Of a stretch of 62,282 nt of DNA, positions 1-7,436 are shown in pieces (the first letter of the stretch is position 1; every line of letters begins with the position of its first letter). Made by a program: the position numbers and the translations under genes. Under the pieces are notes generated by a model. That model was not told where the DNA came from, did not search any database, and saw only the letters and a list, made by a program, of their open reading frames with translations. This DNA is from Phycisphaerae bacterium (GTDB taxonomy: Bacteria; Planctomycetota; Phycisphaerae; UBA1845; Fen-1342), in contig JANQNU010000055.1 of assembly GCA_028279405.1 (NCBI GenBank), positions 1-62,282 on the forward strand, in the 5' to 3' direction.

Positions 1-1026
1 GTCGGCGGCGTGCTCTTCAATTCCGACGGCAAAATCGGAATTGGTACGGAAACGCCGGAAGCCTTGCTCGATATCAACGGCCGACTCATCGTTCGAACGC
101 CGGCCGCCGTCGATCAAACGCAAGAGTCCTCGAACGGCATTACGGAGGTCAATTCCTGGTGGCAGTCTTTCACTCCGGGAAGAAATGGTGTGTTGGCCAG
201 CGTGGATGTCAGGGTGAACGAAACGAACCCCAACGCGTCCGGGACGCTCGAGATCCGTGAAGGAGAGGGCCCATTCGGATCGTTGCTCGCCACCCAAGCG
301 TTCACCGACCTCCCGGTGGGCGCGACACAGTGGGCGTCGATTCCGATCGACGCCCCGCCGGCACTTCAAGCAGGCCAACAGTACACATTCCGCTTTCTCA
401 ACGACCATGCATTCGAAGGGAACACCTCGGACCCGTATCCTGGAGGAATTCTGAGAGGCAATCCGGAAGCCGACATGGCGTTTCGCACGTTCATGGCCGC
501 ACCCGGCGTCGGCATCGGCCGAACCCCGACGAACAACACGCTGGAAGTCGCCGGGAGCGCGTCGAAGGCAACTGCCGGCGACTGGCTCGCCAACTCCGAT
601 CGCCGAATCAAAACCGACGTTCGCACGATCGAAGATGCGCTCGGCAAACTCGATCGCGTTCGACTGGTGAGCTTCGAATACACCGACGACTACAAGAAGA
701 CCCACCCCGGCGTCGGCGATCGACGATACCTGAACGTCATCGCACAGGAGTTCGCACGGATTTTCCCCGACCACGTCAAAGGCAGCGGCGAGTACCTGCC
801 GGACGGCTCCGAGATTCTCCAGGTCGACACCTATCCGCTCACCATCTACACAGCAGCCGCCATTCAGCAACTTCGCGCCGAGAAGGACGTCGAACTCCAA
901 GCGCTCCGCGCAGAAAAGGCCGCCGAACTCCGGGCGCTCCGCGCAGAGAAGGACGCTGAGATCGAGTCGCTTCGGGTCCGCCTAACAAAGCTCGAAGATG
1001 TGATCGCAACGCTACATCAGGAGTAA
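1..1026 (+). CDS. S74 (endosialidase-type) chaperone-domain protein, 5' end outside window
   Basis: The reading frame is open from the first base, so the N-terminus lies outside the window. An internal GTG at 10 is unlikely to be the real start, because bases 1-24 match an internal stretch of the next gene. Visible domains (counted from base 10) are a beta-rich middle region at about residues 40-165, then a Peptidase_S74 intramolecular chaperone domain starting near residue 190, then a coiled coil at about 285-338 made of repeated LRAEK-type units. The S74 motif SDRRIK holds the family's self-cleaving dyad, here Ser196 and Lys201. In characterised proteins this domain trimerises a stalk and then cuts itself off. 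No phage genes are nearby, so a cell-surface or secreted fibre is more likely than a prophage tail spike. Confidence 0.8.
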   Translation, partial: VGGVLFNSDGKIGIGTETPEALLDINGRLIVRTPAAVDQTQESSNGITEVNSWWQSFTPGRNGVLASVDVRVNETNPNASGTLEIREGEGPFGSLLATQAFTDLPVGATQWASIPIDAPPALQAGQQYTFRFLNDHAFEGNTSDPYPGGILRGNPEADMAFRTFMAAPGVGIGRTPTNNTLEVAGSASKATAGDWLANSDRRIKTDVRTIEDALGKLDRVRLVSFEYTDDYKKTHPGVGDRRYLNVIAQEFARIFPDHVKGSGEYLPDGSEILQVDTYPLTIYTAAAIQQLRAEKDVELQALRAEKAAELRALRAEKDAEIESLRVRLTKLEDVIATLHQE

Positions 1027-2584
1027 CGTCCGTACGGAAATGGACGATCGGGGCTGCACAAGCCACCATTACTGATCCACTACCTCGGCGCCTGCATCCA
1101 TCCTACGCAGTCGCCACCCCAAGCGCATGGAGTACCGAATGCTTGTCTCACGTTGTTTTAAGAGCGCACAGACACTGCTACTGGCAGGGTTGCTGCTGTT
1201 ACCCGCCATGTCGCCGCTTGCGGCTGGGCAGACTTTCTCCAGCTCGAATCCGATCTTGATTCCAGACCAGGGCCAGGCGCAGCCCTATCCAAGCACGATC
1301 GAGGTCTCGGGGCTGGGACCGATCGAAGGCCTATCCGTGTCCTTGAACGGCCTCACACACAGTCATCCGTCGGACCTGCAAGTCTTGCTTGTGGGGCCGA
1401 CCGGTGCCAGCGTCGTCTTGATGGCGCGCGCCGGCGGAAGGGACCCCGTTGAAATGGTCGTCCTGACGTTCGTAGATGGCGCACCTCCCATTTCGTCTCA
1501 GTCTCAATTGACCAGCGGCTTCTACCGGCCAACGCAAAAGGACGTCATCGATCTTGAGGCTCCCGCGCCCGCTCCTCCCTACGGCACAACCCTCTCCGAA
1601 TTCGACAATACCGATGGGAACGGTACGTGGGAGCTGTATGTATTCGACCGGTTCGCGCAGGATAGCGGTGTCATCAACGGATGGAGCCTGGAAATCTCGG
1701 CGTCGCTCCGCGCTCCCTTGACCTATCAAGGTCGCCTGAGCCAGGACGGCAATCCACTCAACGATCCCGCCGACCTGGAGTTCAGCATCTGGGATGCCGA
1801 ATTCGACGGAAACCGGATCGGATCGGTGATGTCCGCTGACAACGTCCCGGTCGTCGATGGCTTCTTTACGGTCGAACTACCGATTTCACATTCGGAATTT
1901 GATGGATCGCCACGCTGGCTGGAGGTCGCCGCGAGTTCGCCGGCGGGAATCGGCCCGTTCGTCACGCTAACCCCTCGTCAGCGCATCGCCGCAACCCCGG
2001 AAGCGACGCACGCAACAACTGCGGATCGAGCGACGATCGCGATGACAGCCGAATCCGCCAACAGCGTCGGCGGCGTGCTCTTCAATTCCAGCGGCAACAT
2101 CGGCATCGGCCGAACCCCGACGAACAACACGTTGGAAGTCGCCGGGAGCGCGTCGAAGGCAACTGCCGGCGACTGGCTCGCCAACTCCGATCGCCGAATC
2201 AAAACCGACGTTCGCACGATCGAGGACGCGCTCGGCAAACTCGATCGCGTTCGACTGGTGAGCTTCGAATACACCGACGACTACAAGAAATCTCATCCTG
2301 GCGTCGGCGATGGACGATACCTCAACGTCATCGCACAAGAGTTCGCTCAGGTCTTCCCCGACCATGTCAAAGGCAGCGGCGAGTACCTGCCGGACGGCTC
2401 CGAGATTCTCCAGGTCGACACCTATCCGCTCACCATCTACGCGGCAGCCGCCCTTCAAGAGCTACGCGCGCAGCAGAACGCCGAACTCCAGGCGCTCCGC
2501 GCAGAGAAGGACACCGAGATCGAATCGCTTCGGGCCCGCCTGGCAAAACTCGAAGAAGTAATCGCAACGCTACTCAAGGAGTAG
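511..2584 (+). repeat. direct repeat of the S74-coding segment (511-1026 and 2102-2584)
   Basis: The segment starting GGCATCGGCCGAACCCC at 511 recurs at 2102 and stays nearly identical to the ends of both genes, with scattered mostly synonymous changes. Bases 1-24 also match 2066-2089. The regions between the two shared parts are unrelated in sequence. This is consistent with a recent duplication or gene conversion limited to the chaperone module. Confidence 0.85.
1139..2584 (+). CDS. secreted P-domain-like protein with C-terminal S74 chaperone domain
   Basis: The protein has 481 residues from the ATG at 1139, preceded by GGAG six bases upstream; an ATG at 1127 is also in frame. Order of parts: signal peptide (about 1-30), a domain ending in NGTWELYVFD...GVINGWSLEI that resembles the proprotein-convertase P domain (about 36-188), a LTYQGRL...DLEFSIWD domain common in planctomycete surface proteins (about 194-285), then the S74 autoprotease/chaperone with SDRRIK (Ser350, Lys355) and a terminal coiled coil. 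From about residue 310 it is almost the same as the upstream gene, which points to tandem duplication. Its coiled coil is about one repeat unit shorter. It is probably an exported trimeric fibre; the ligand is unknown. Confidence 0.85.
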   Translation: MLVSRCFKSAQTLLLAGLLLLPAMSPLAAGQTFSSSNPILIPDQGQAQPYPSTIEVSGLGPIEGLSVSLNGLTHSHPSDLQVLLVGPTGASVVLMARAGGRDPVEMVVLTFVDGAPPISSQSQLTSGFYRPTQKDVIDLEAPAPAPPYGTTLSEFDNTDGNGTWELYVFDRFAQDSGVINGWSLEISASLRAPLTYQGRLSQDGNPLNDPADLEFSIWDAEFDGNRIGSVMSADNVPVVDGFFTVELPISHSEFDGSPRWLEVAASSPAGIGPFVTLTPRQRIAATPEATHATTADRATIAMTAESANSVGGVLFNSSGNIGIGRTPTNNTLEVAGSASKATAGDWLANSDRRIKTDVRTIEDALGKLDRVRLVSFEYTDDYKKSHPGVGDGRYLNVIAQEFAQVFPDHVKGSGEYLPDGSEILQVDTYPLTIYAAAALQELRAQQNAELQALRAEKDTEIESLRARLAKLEEVIATLLKE

Positions 2585-2674
2585 CGTTCAAACGGACATT
2601 GGGCGACCGGGGTTGCCGCGGAGACCGTGCAGCCCCGATGCCGGAAACGGCGCGCGAACGTACAACGATCGCGC

Positions 2675-3148
2675 CTAGTCCTGAACGAAGTCCTGTTGTT
2701 TGAGCTTCACGGTGAACACCGGACACGGCGCGTGCTGCACCACGCGTTCGGCGGTGCTGCCGATCAACGCGTGCGCCAGTCCGGTCCGCCCGTGCGTCGA
2801 GAGCACGATCAAGTCGACCTTGTGATCGCGGGCATAGTCGCACACCGCCGTCCAGGGGTTCCCGAACTGCACCTCGCAGGTCATCTTCTCCTGCGTACCG
2901 AACAGTTCGTTGACCAGTCGCATCAGATTCTGCCGGCCCGAATCCAGCATCCCCGGATCGGTCACCGGCGACGGCAGCTCCGGCGGAATCGTCGCCGGCA
3001 CGTGCGGCGCCACAGGCGGCGGGATCACGTGAAGAATGTGGAGTTGGCAGTCGAAGTGCTCCTGAAACGCGCGCGCATAACGCCCGGCGTGCAGCGAGAC
3101 AGTCGAGAAATCGGTCGGCCACAACACCTGCTGGGGAGTGAGCTTCAT
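2675..3148 (-). CDS. universal stress protein (UspA family)
   Basis: A protein of 157 residues. It starts VLWPTDFS and has the typical USP middle (LHILHVIPPP) and the nucleotide-loop region DLIVLSTHGRTGLAHALIGSTAERVVQHAPCPVF. That contains the G-2x-G-9x-G(S/T) ATP-binding pattern, so it is probably of the ATP-binding class. The ATG at 3148 is chosen because AGGAAAGGAG lies just upstream; a longer frame begins at 3199 but adds a non-family tail. USPs are cytosolic proteins induced by stress, with mostly unknown partners. It stands alone, convergent with the S74 gene and divergent from the zinc-ribbon gene at 3337. Confidence 0.92.
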   Translation of the reverse strand: MKLTPQQVLWPTDFSTVSLHAGRYARAFQEHFDCQLHILHVIPPPVAPHVPATIPPELPSPVTDPGMLDSGRQNLMRLVNELFGTQEKMTCEVQFGNPWTAVCDYARDHKVDLIVLSTHGRTGLAHALIGSTAERVVQHAPCPVFTVKLKQQDFVQD

Positions 3149-3336
3149 CGTACGACTCCTTTCCTCCCTTATTCTAGGTCCGTTTCCGAACGCGGGCACG
3201 CCTCAACGGGGCCATTACAACTTGTACCGCGGATTCTACTAGCAACCGTCCCCCGGGGGTTTACACTATTAGGTAAGCCGGCAGGTCGGGCGGACCCGCC
3301 CGGTAAATCCCCGGCGTCGGGGTGATGGAGGCACGT

Positions 3337-3813
3337 ATGAATGACACGGTTTGCCCCCGCTGTCACAGCGAAAATCCAGGCATCGCCCGATTCTGTGCCC
3401 ACTGCGGACTGGCGCTCGATGCGAAGGGAACGGGTGTTCTCGCGGCAGGTCAGGTCCGACATCCGAGCCCCGAGGCGGAACCCGCTGACTTCGAACCGGT
3501 CCGTGATGCAGAGAATCTGTTCTTCCGCGCGCGCCCAGCCTGGGGAGACTCCGCCCTGCTCGGAACCGAGCCCTTTGAGATTCACTTGTTCAACGGCGGC
3601 TACGACCTGATGGAGATCGTTTGCGAAGCAATCGGGCTCGGGCGCAACGGCCAAACCGTCTATCGTGCCGAACACGAGTGCGACCACCTGCCCCGTGGTG
3701 CAAGCAAAATCCTCGAGGTTCCGTCGTACGACGTGAACGAACCGATCAAGCGATTCACGGTTCGGCTGGTCTCTGCGAGTTTCGACTGGTCACCCAATAC
3801 GCACGACGCGTAG
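3337..3813 (+). CDS. zinc-ribbon domain protein
   Basis: A protein of 158 residues. The N-terminus carries one CPRC...CAHC zinc ribbon (about residues 5-25). The remaining ~110 residues look like a compact beta domain (EPFEIHLFNGGYDLMEIV...AEHECDHLPRG...FTVRLVSASF) that I do not recognise. The ATG at 3337 follows GATGGAGGCACGT. The gene ends 13 bases before the SPFH gene, so the two are probably co-transcribed. An adaptor role for the membrane protein downstream is possible but is only inferred from position. Confidence 0.75.
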   Translation: MNDTVCPRCHSENPGIARFCAHCGLALDAKGTGVLAAGQVRHPSPEAEPADFEPVRDAENLFFRARPAWGDSALLGTEPFEIHLFNGGYDLMEIVCEAIGLGRNGQTVYRAEHECDHLPRGASKILEVPSYDVNEPIKRFTVRLVSASFDWSPNTHDA

Positions 3814-3826
3814 AAAGGAAGCAGAA

Positions 3827-4801
3827 ATGCCAACTTGGATGCTCGTCATCGGGATCCCGCTGGCCATCTTCGCAATGATCGTCATCTTCAGCGGCCTCTT
3901 CACGGTCCAGCAGCAGACGCACAAGATCGTGGAGCGGCTTGGCAAGTTTCTTTGTGTCGCCGGCCCGGGACTGCACTTCAAGATCCCCATGATCGACCTG
4001 ATCGCCGGCGTGGTCACGCACCGCATCCGCGAACTGGAAATCAAGGTCGAGTCCAAGACCAAGGACGACGTCTTCGTCGACCTGCTGATCGCCGTCCAGT
4101 ACTTCGTCGAAGAGAAAGAGGAAGCCGTTAGCCTGGCGCACTACAAGTTGACCAGCCCGCAACAGCAGATTAGCTCCTACGTCTTCGACACCGTCCGGGC
4201 CCTGGTGCCGGACATGCCGATTGACCAGGTCTTCTCCGAGAAGGAGAAGATCGCGGCTGCGGTGAAGGACCGGCTCGAGCACACCATGCGGCAGTTTGGC
4301 TACGAAATCCTGCAGTCGCTGGTAAACGACATCCAGCCCGATCACAAGGTCAAGGTCGCAATGAACGAGGTCAACGCGAGCGCGCGTCTCAAGGAAGCCG
4401 CCCGCAACGAGGCCGAGGCCAAGAAGATCCGAACGATCGCCGAAGCAGAGGCGGAGGCCCGCGCCAAGGAGCTGCAAGGTGTCGGTATCGCCCGTCAGCG
4501 ACTCGCGATCGCGAACGGCCTGAAAGAGTCGGTCGAGGCCTGCTCCGAGGCCGGCATCTCCGCCGAGGAGGCAACCCGCATGGTCCTGCTGACCCAGCAT
4601 TACGACACCGTGACGGCAATCGGCAGTCATGGCCGGGCCACGGTATTGATGATGCCCTACGGACCCAACGGCATGTCCTCGGTCTCGGACCAGATCATGC
4701 AGTCACTGATGGTGTCGAACGAGATGCAGACCGATCACAGTTCGCCGTCTCAGCAGCAGACGCCGCCCCGGCCGCACCGTGGCGGCGACGGTCTGGCCTA
4801 G
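3827..4801 (+). CDS. SPFH/band 7 (slipin/HIR-like) membrane protein
   Basis: A protein of 324 residues. One N-terminal transmembrane helix (about 4-26) is followed by the band 7/PHB domain (VQQQTHKIVERLGKF...GPGLHFKIPMIDL) and by an alanine/glutamate-rich coiled coil (EAARNEAEAKKIRTIAEAEAEA) typical of the flotillin-like C-terminal half. The tail is Gln/Pro-rich. Proteins of this family form ring or cage oligomers on the inner membrane and often control membrane proteases or microdomains. The usual NfeD partner is absent here; instead it sits between a zinc-ribbon gene and a phosphatase gene. Confidence 0.9.
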   Translation: MPTWMLVIGIPLAIFAMIVIFSGLFTVQQQTHKIVERLGKFLCVAGPGLHFKIPMIDLIAGVVTHRIRELEIKVESKTKDDVFVDLLIAVQYFVEEKEEAVSLAHYKLTSPQQQISSYVFDTVRALVPDMPIDQVFSEKEKIAAAVKDRLEHTMRQFGYEILQSLVNDIQPDHKVKVAMNEVNASARLKEAARNEAEAKKIRTIAEAEAEARAKELQGVGIARQRLAIANGLKESVEACSEAGISAEEATRMVLLTQHYDTVTAIGSHGRATVLMMPYGPNGMSSVSDQIMQSLMVSNEMQTDHSSPSQQQTPPRPHRGGDGLA

Positions 4802-4814
4802 TCAGGGACAGTAG

Positions 4815-5663
4815 GTGCATCAGGCTCGGCAACAGACGGCGCTCGGCTGTATGGAGGTGTTTGGCGGCAACGCCGCCTTTGACGGCGCAATCGCCGTTCC
4901 GGGACTGGACGCCTACGTCTACAGTCGACCGTTCGGCAGTTCCACGAGCGGCGGCGACGTTCATTACATCTCCACCTGCGGGCATCGCAATATTGCCCGC
5001 TTCGCGGTGGCGGACGTCGCCGGACACGGGGGTCAGGTCGGTCAGATCAGTGCCCGACTGCGGGCGCTGATGCGAAAGCACATCAACACGCTCGACCAGA
5101 CGCGCTTCGTCCGAACGCTCAATCACGACTTCGCCGAACTGGCGGACGACGGTACGTTCGCCACTGCTCTGCTGACCAGCTACTACGCCCCGACCGACGA
5201 CCTCGTGATCTGCAATGCAGGCCATCCCCCACCGCTGTGGTACCGGGCCGCGGATACGCGCTGGGACTACCTCACGCACGATTCGAAGGCCGCCGAGCAG
5301 CGCGTCGCGAACCTACCGCTGGGCATCATCGAACCCACCGAGTACACACAGTTCGCGGTCCGCCTCGCACGCGGCGACTGCGTACTGCTCTACACCGACT
5401 CACTGATCGAGGCGGAGGACGCCAACGGTCAACAGATCGGCTCCGAGGGCCTGCTCAAGCTGGCGAGGACGCTCGATCTCTCCGCCCCGGAGCGAATCCA
5501 GACGGACCTCATCGACCGGCTCGACGCCTACCAGGGCGGCCGCGCGTTCGCCGACGATGTGACGCTGATCGTGCTGTACCACAATGCGGCCGATCCGCCG
5601 CGCCTATCCGTCGGCGAGTACCTCGGCGTGATCGGCAAGGTATTCCGCCTGATCCGCGTCTGA
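4815..5663 (+). CDS. PP2C/SpoIIE-type serine phosphatase
   Basis: A protein of 282 residues from a GTG at 4815; an ATG at 4851 is an alternative start. Family marks are SGGDVHY, FAVADVAGHG (the metal-binding DxxGHG), FATALL, LVICNAGHPPPLWY, LLYTDSLIEA and ADDVTLIVL. This is the order found in SpoIIE/RsbU Ser/Thr phosphatases, with aspartates in the DVAGHG and DDVT motifs expected to bind two metals. There is no sensor domain on the polypeptide. It starts 14 bases after the SPFH gene and is likely in the same operon. A link to membrane-domain signalling is inferred from that spacing. The substrate, often an anti-sigma antagonist, is not evident nearby. Confidence 0.88.
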   Translation: MHQARQQTALGCMEVFGGNAAFDGAIAVPGLDAYVYSRPFGSSTSGGDVHYISTCGHRNIARFAVADVAGHGGQVGQISARLRALMRKHINTLDQTRFVRTLNHDFAELADDGTFATALLTSYYAPTDDLVICNAGHPPPLWYRAADTRWDYLTHDSKAAEQRVANLPLGIIEPTEYTQFAVRLARGDCVLLYTDSLIEAEDANGQQIGSEGLLKLARTLDLSAPERIQTDLIDRLDAYQGGRAFADDVTLIVLYHNAADPPRLSVGEYLGVIGKVFRLIRV

Positions 5664-5715
5664 ACGGACCGCATCGCCGCGCAAATATTCTCGTCCGCGC
5701 TCCCGAATCCCTGGA

Positions 5716-6618
5716 GTGGAACCACCCGTCTCCGACAATCCGACCTGTTGCGCAATTCACGTCGGCTGCCCCGCATGCGGGTACGACCTGTTCGGCCAAT
5801 CTTGGACGGGAAATTGCCCGGAATGCGGCGTCGCGCTCGGCGCTACGGATCTGCGCGGGAGAGTCGCGCCGCTGCTCCACGGGACCAGGCCAGTGCGCTG
5901 CGTCGGTTGCGACCGGCCCCTGGAACGGGGAAGTGCCGCCGGGCACTGTCCGATTTGCGACACGCCGCGGGCCCGCAGCCTGGACCTCGACCGCATCGCG
6001 CTACTGCCGAGACGCGAGCTGACTCGCCTACTCGTCGCAGCCACCACCTGCCTGACGCTCTTCGGTCTTTCTATTGTGCCGCCTGCACCATTTAGTGCCG
6101 CACATCCGCGGGAAGCCGTACAGGGCGCGATGCACATGGCGTTCATTTGGCTCGCCTTCGAACTGATTCTGACGAGTGCCGCACCGCGCGCCCGGCAGCG
6201 GACACGCTACGGGGTGGCCGGACTGCTCGTGGTCTCCTTTTCCGCGTTTCTCATCAGGCCCGTAGCAGGACTGACGCTGCCCTTGTATTGGATGCAGGAT
6301 CGGATTTCACTGCTTCTGTTGATGTGCGTCGCAGCTGGATTGCTCGCTCGCTTTCCTGCACCGCGGATGCGCGTCTGGGCATACGCGACCGTTGCCATCC
6401 TGCTGATTAACTTCCCGCTCTACATCTTCGAATCTGAGATCCGCGCATTGGTATCAGTCGATTTGCTTCGCCGACTCCTTGGTCCGCCTCGACTCTTCGT
6501 CAACGCTTCCGCCGTACTGATCCTGACGTACATCACAATCCGGCTATTCTTCGCCCGAAAACGCGCAGCGCCGCGCGCCGCCGCCCAACCTACGGCCCCG
6601 TCCAGCCGCGAAACGTGA
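5716..6618 (+). CDS. double zinc-ribbon integral membrane protein
   Basis: A protein of 300 residues from a GTG at 5716. The N-terminus has two zinc-ribbon units: CPACGYD...CPEC near residues 18-37 and CVGC...CPIC near 62-82. About five hydrophobic segments follow from residue 103 to 285, then an Arg/Ala-rich tail. The CxxCGYD...CPECG motif is common in planctomycete membrane proteins of unknown function. The start is uncertain because the only purine-rich motif touches it. Its 3' end overlaps the convergent gene by 29 bases. Confidence 0.7.
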   Translation: MEPPVSDNPTCCAIHVGCPACGYDLFGQSWTGNCPECGVALGATDLRGRVAPLLHGTRPVRCVGCDRPLERGSAAGHCPICDTPRARSLDLDRIALLPRRELTRLLVAATTCLTLFGLSIVPPAPFSAAHPREAVQGAMHMAFIWLAFELILTSAAPRARQRTRYGVAGLLVVSFSAFLIRPVAGLTLPLYWMQDRISLLLLMCVAAGLLARFPAPRMRVWAYATVAILLINFPLYIFESEIRALVSVDLLRRLLGPPRLFVNASAVLILTYITIRLFFARKRAAPRAAAQPTAPSSRET

Positions 6619-7150
6619 TCCCATCGATCGTCGGCGGCTCGATCGTCTCGATCCGCCAATCGCCTGCGATTCTTCGGAACACGATCTCCCAACGGGTCTT
6701 CAGGGGACCACCGAACTCGTCCGTCAATAGTTGCGACAGGTAGGTCACCTTCACCCGAAACCGCTCGTCGTCGCCCGGCTCGTACACAAAACGCGTTCGG
6801 CGATTCCACAGCACCTTCGTGCGACGCAACTCGTTGCGAACGGCGTCCAGGAACGTTGCCCGATCCATCGGCGGCGCTTCGAAATCCGGCGACAATGTGC
6901 CATCCAGCGCAGCGACGCGCCCGAAGCGCACATCAGTCGCGATCGCGTCGAGAATCCGCTTCGCGGTCTCACGGCGAGTCTCCACCGCGAAAGAAACGCT
7001 CAGCAACACGACCGATACCAGCAACGTGATCAGCAGCGGCTGCGCCCGACCACTGCGGCGCCAGTGAACGAGCAGCACAAAGTTGACCAGGAAGAGCAGC
7101 AGTCCCAGCACCGGGAGCGACTCGACCAATACCCACGCGAACGTTGCCAT
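6590..7150 (-). CDS. hypothetical membrane-anchored protein
   Basis: A protein of 186 residues with two N-terminal transmembrane helices (about 7-29 and 38-56). A soluble C-terminal domain of about 110 residues follows (ATDVRFGRVAALDGTLSPDF...RWEIVFRRIAGDWRIETIE). Its pattern of a helix, then VKVTY strands and a final RIAGDWRI strand is reminiscent of NTF2/SnoaL-like folds, but this is a weak guess. It is convergent with, and overlaps, the zinc-ribbon gene at 5716. I do not recognise the family. Confidence 0.6.
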   Translation of the reverse strand: MATFAWVLVESLPVLGLLLFLVNFVLLVHWRRSGRAQPLLITLLVSVVLLSVSFAVETRRETAKRILDAIATDVRFGRVAALDGTLSPDFEAPPMDRATFLDAVRNELRRTKVLWNRRTRFVYEPGDDERFRVKVTYLSQLLTDEFGGPLKTRWEIVFRRIAGDWRIETIEPPTIDGITFRGWTGP

Positions 7151-7280
7151 GATTCACCGAGACGCCTACGGAAACCGACCGCGAATCCCGTACTCCCGTA
7201 CATCCGCACGGAGTCACTCGGATACCCTGCTGACAGGTTATACATCGGGAGCCGTCCACGGTCGCGGTCCGGAGCTACCA

Positions 7281-7436
7281 ATGTCGTCCACGCCATGTCC
7301 TTTGCACCTGGCCTGCGTTTGTTGCGGCTACGACGTCTTCGACCTAGCGACGGACGCGGCCTGCCCCGAATGCCGTACGCCGGCGCTGCGCGACGCGGCT
7401 ATTGCGCGATCAATCGATCGAACTCCGCCTCATTGA
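7281..7436 (+). CDS. short zinc-ribbon ORF, possible gene fragment
   Basis: A 51-residue frame with CVCCGYDVFDLATDAACPEC, the same CGYD-type ribbon as the N-terminus of the protein at 5716. There are no membrane segments after it, and the frame ends inside the 3' end of ligA with a 38-base overlap. It may be a real small protein, or the surviving head of a longer relative whose remainder was lost when the locus was rearranged next to ligA. No clear ribosome binding site is seen. Confidence 0.4.
   Translation: MSSTPCPLHLACVCCGYDVFDLATDAACPECRTPALRDAAIARSIDRTPPH

Noticed and set aside
1..2584. Prophage tail-spike region.
   Set aside because: S74 domains occur in phage spikes, but no capsid, terminase, integrase or lysis gene is nearby, and the second protein has a bacterial signal peptide and P-like domain.
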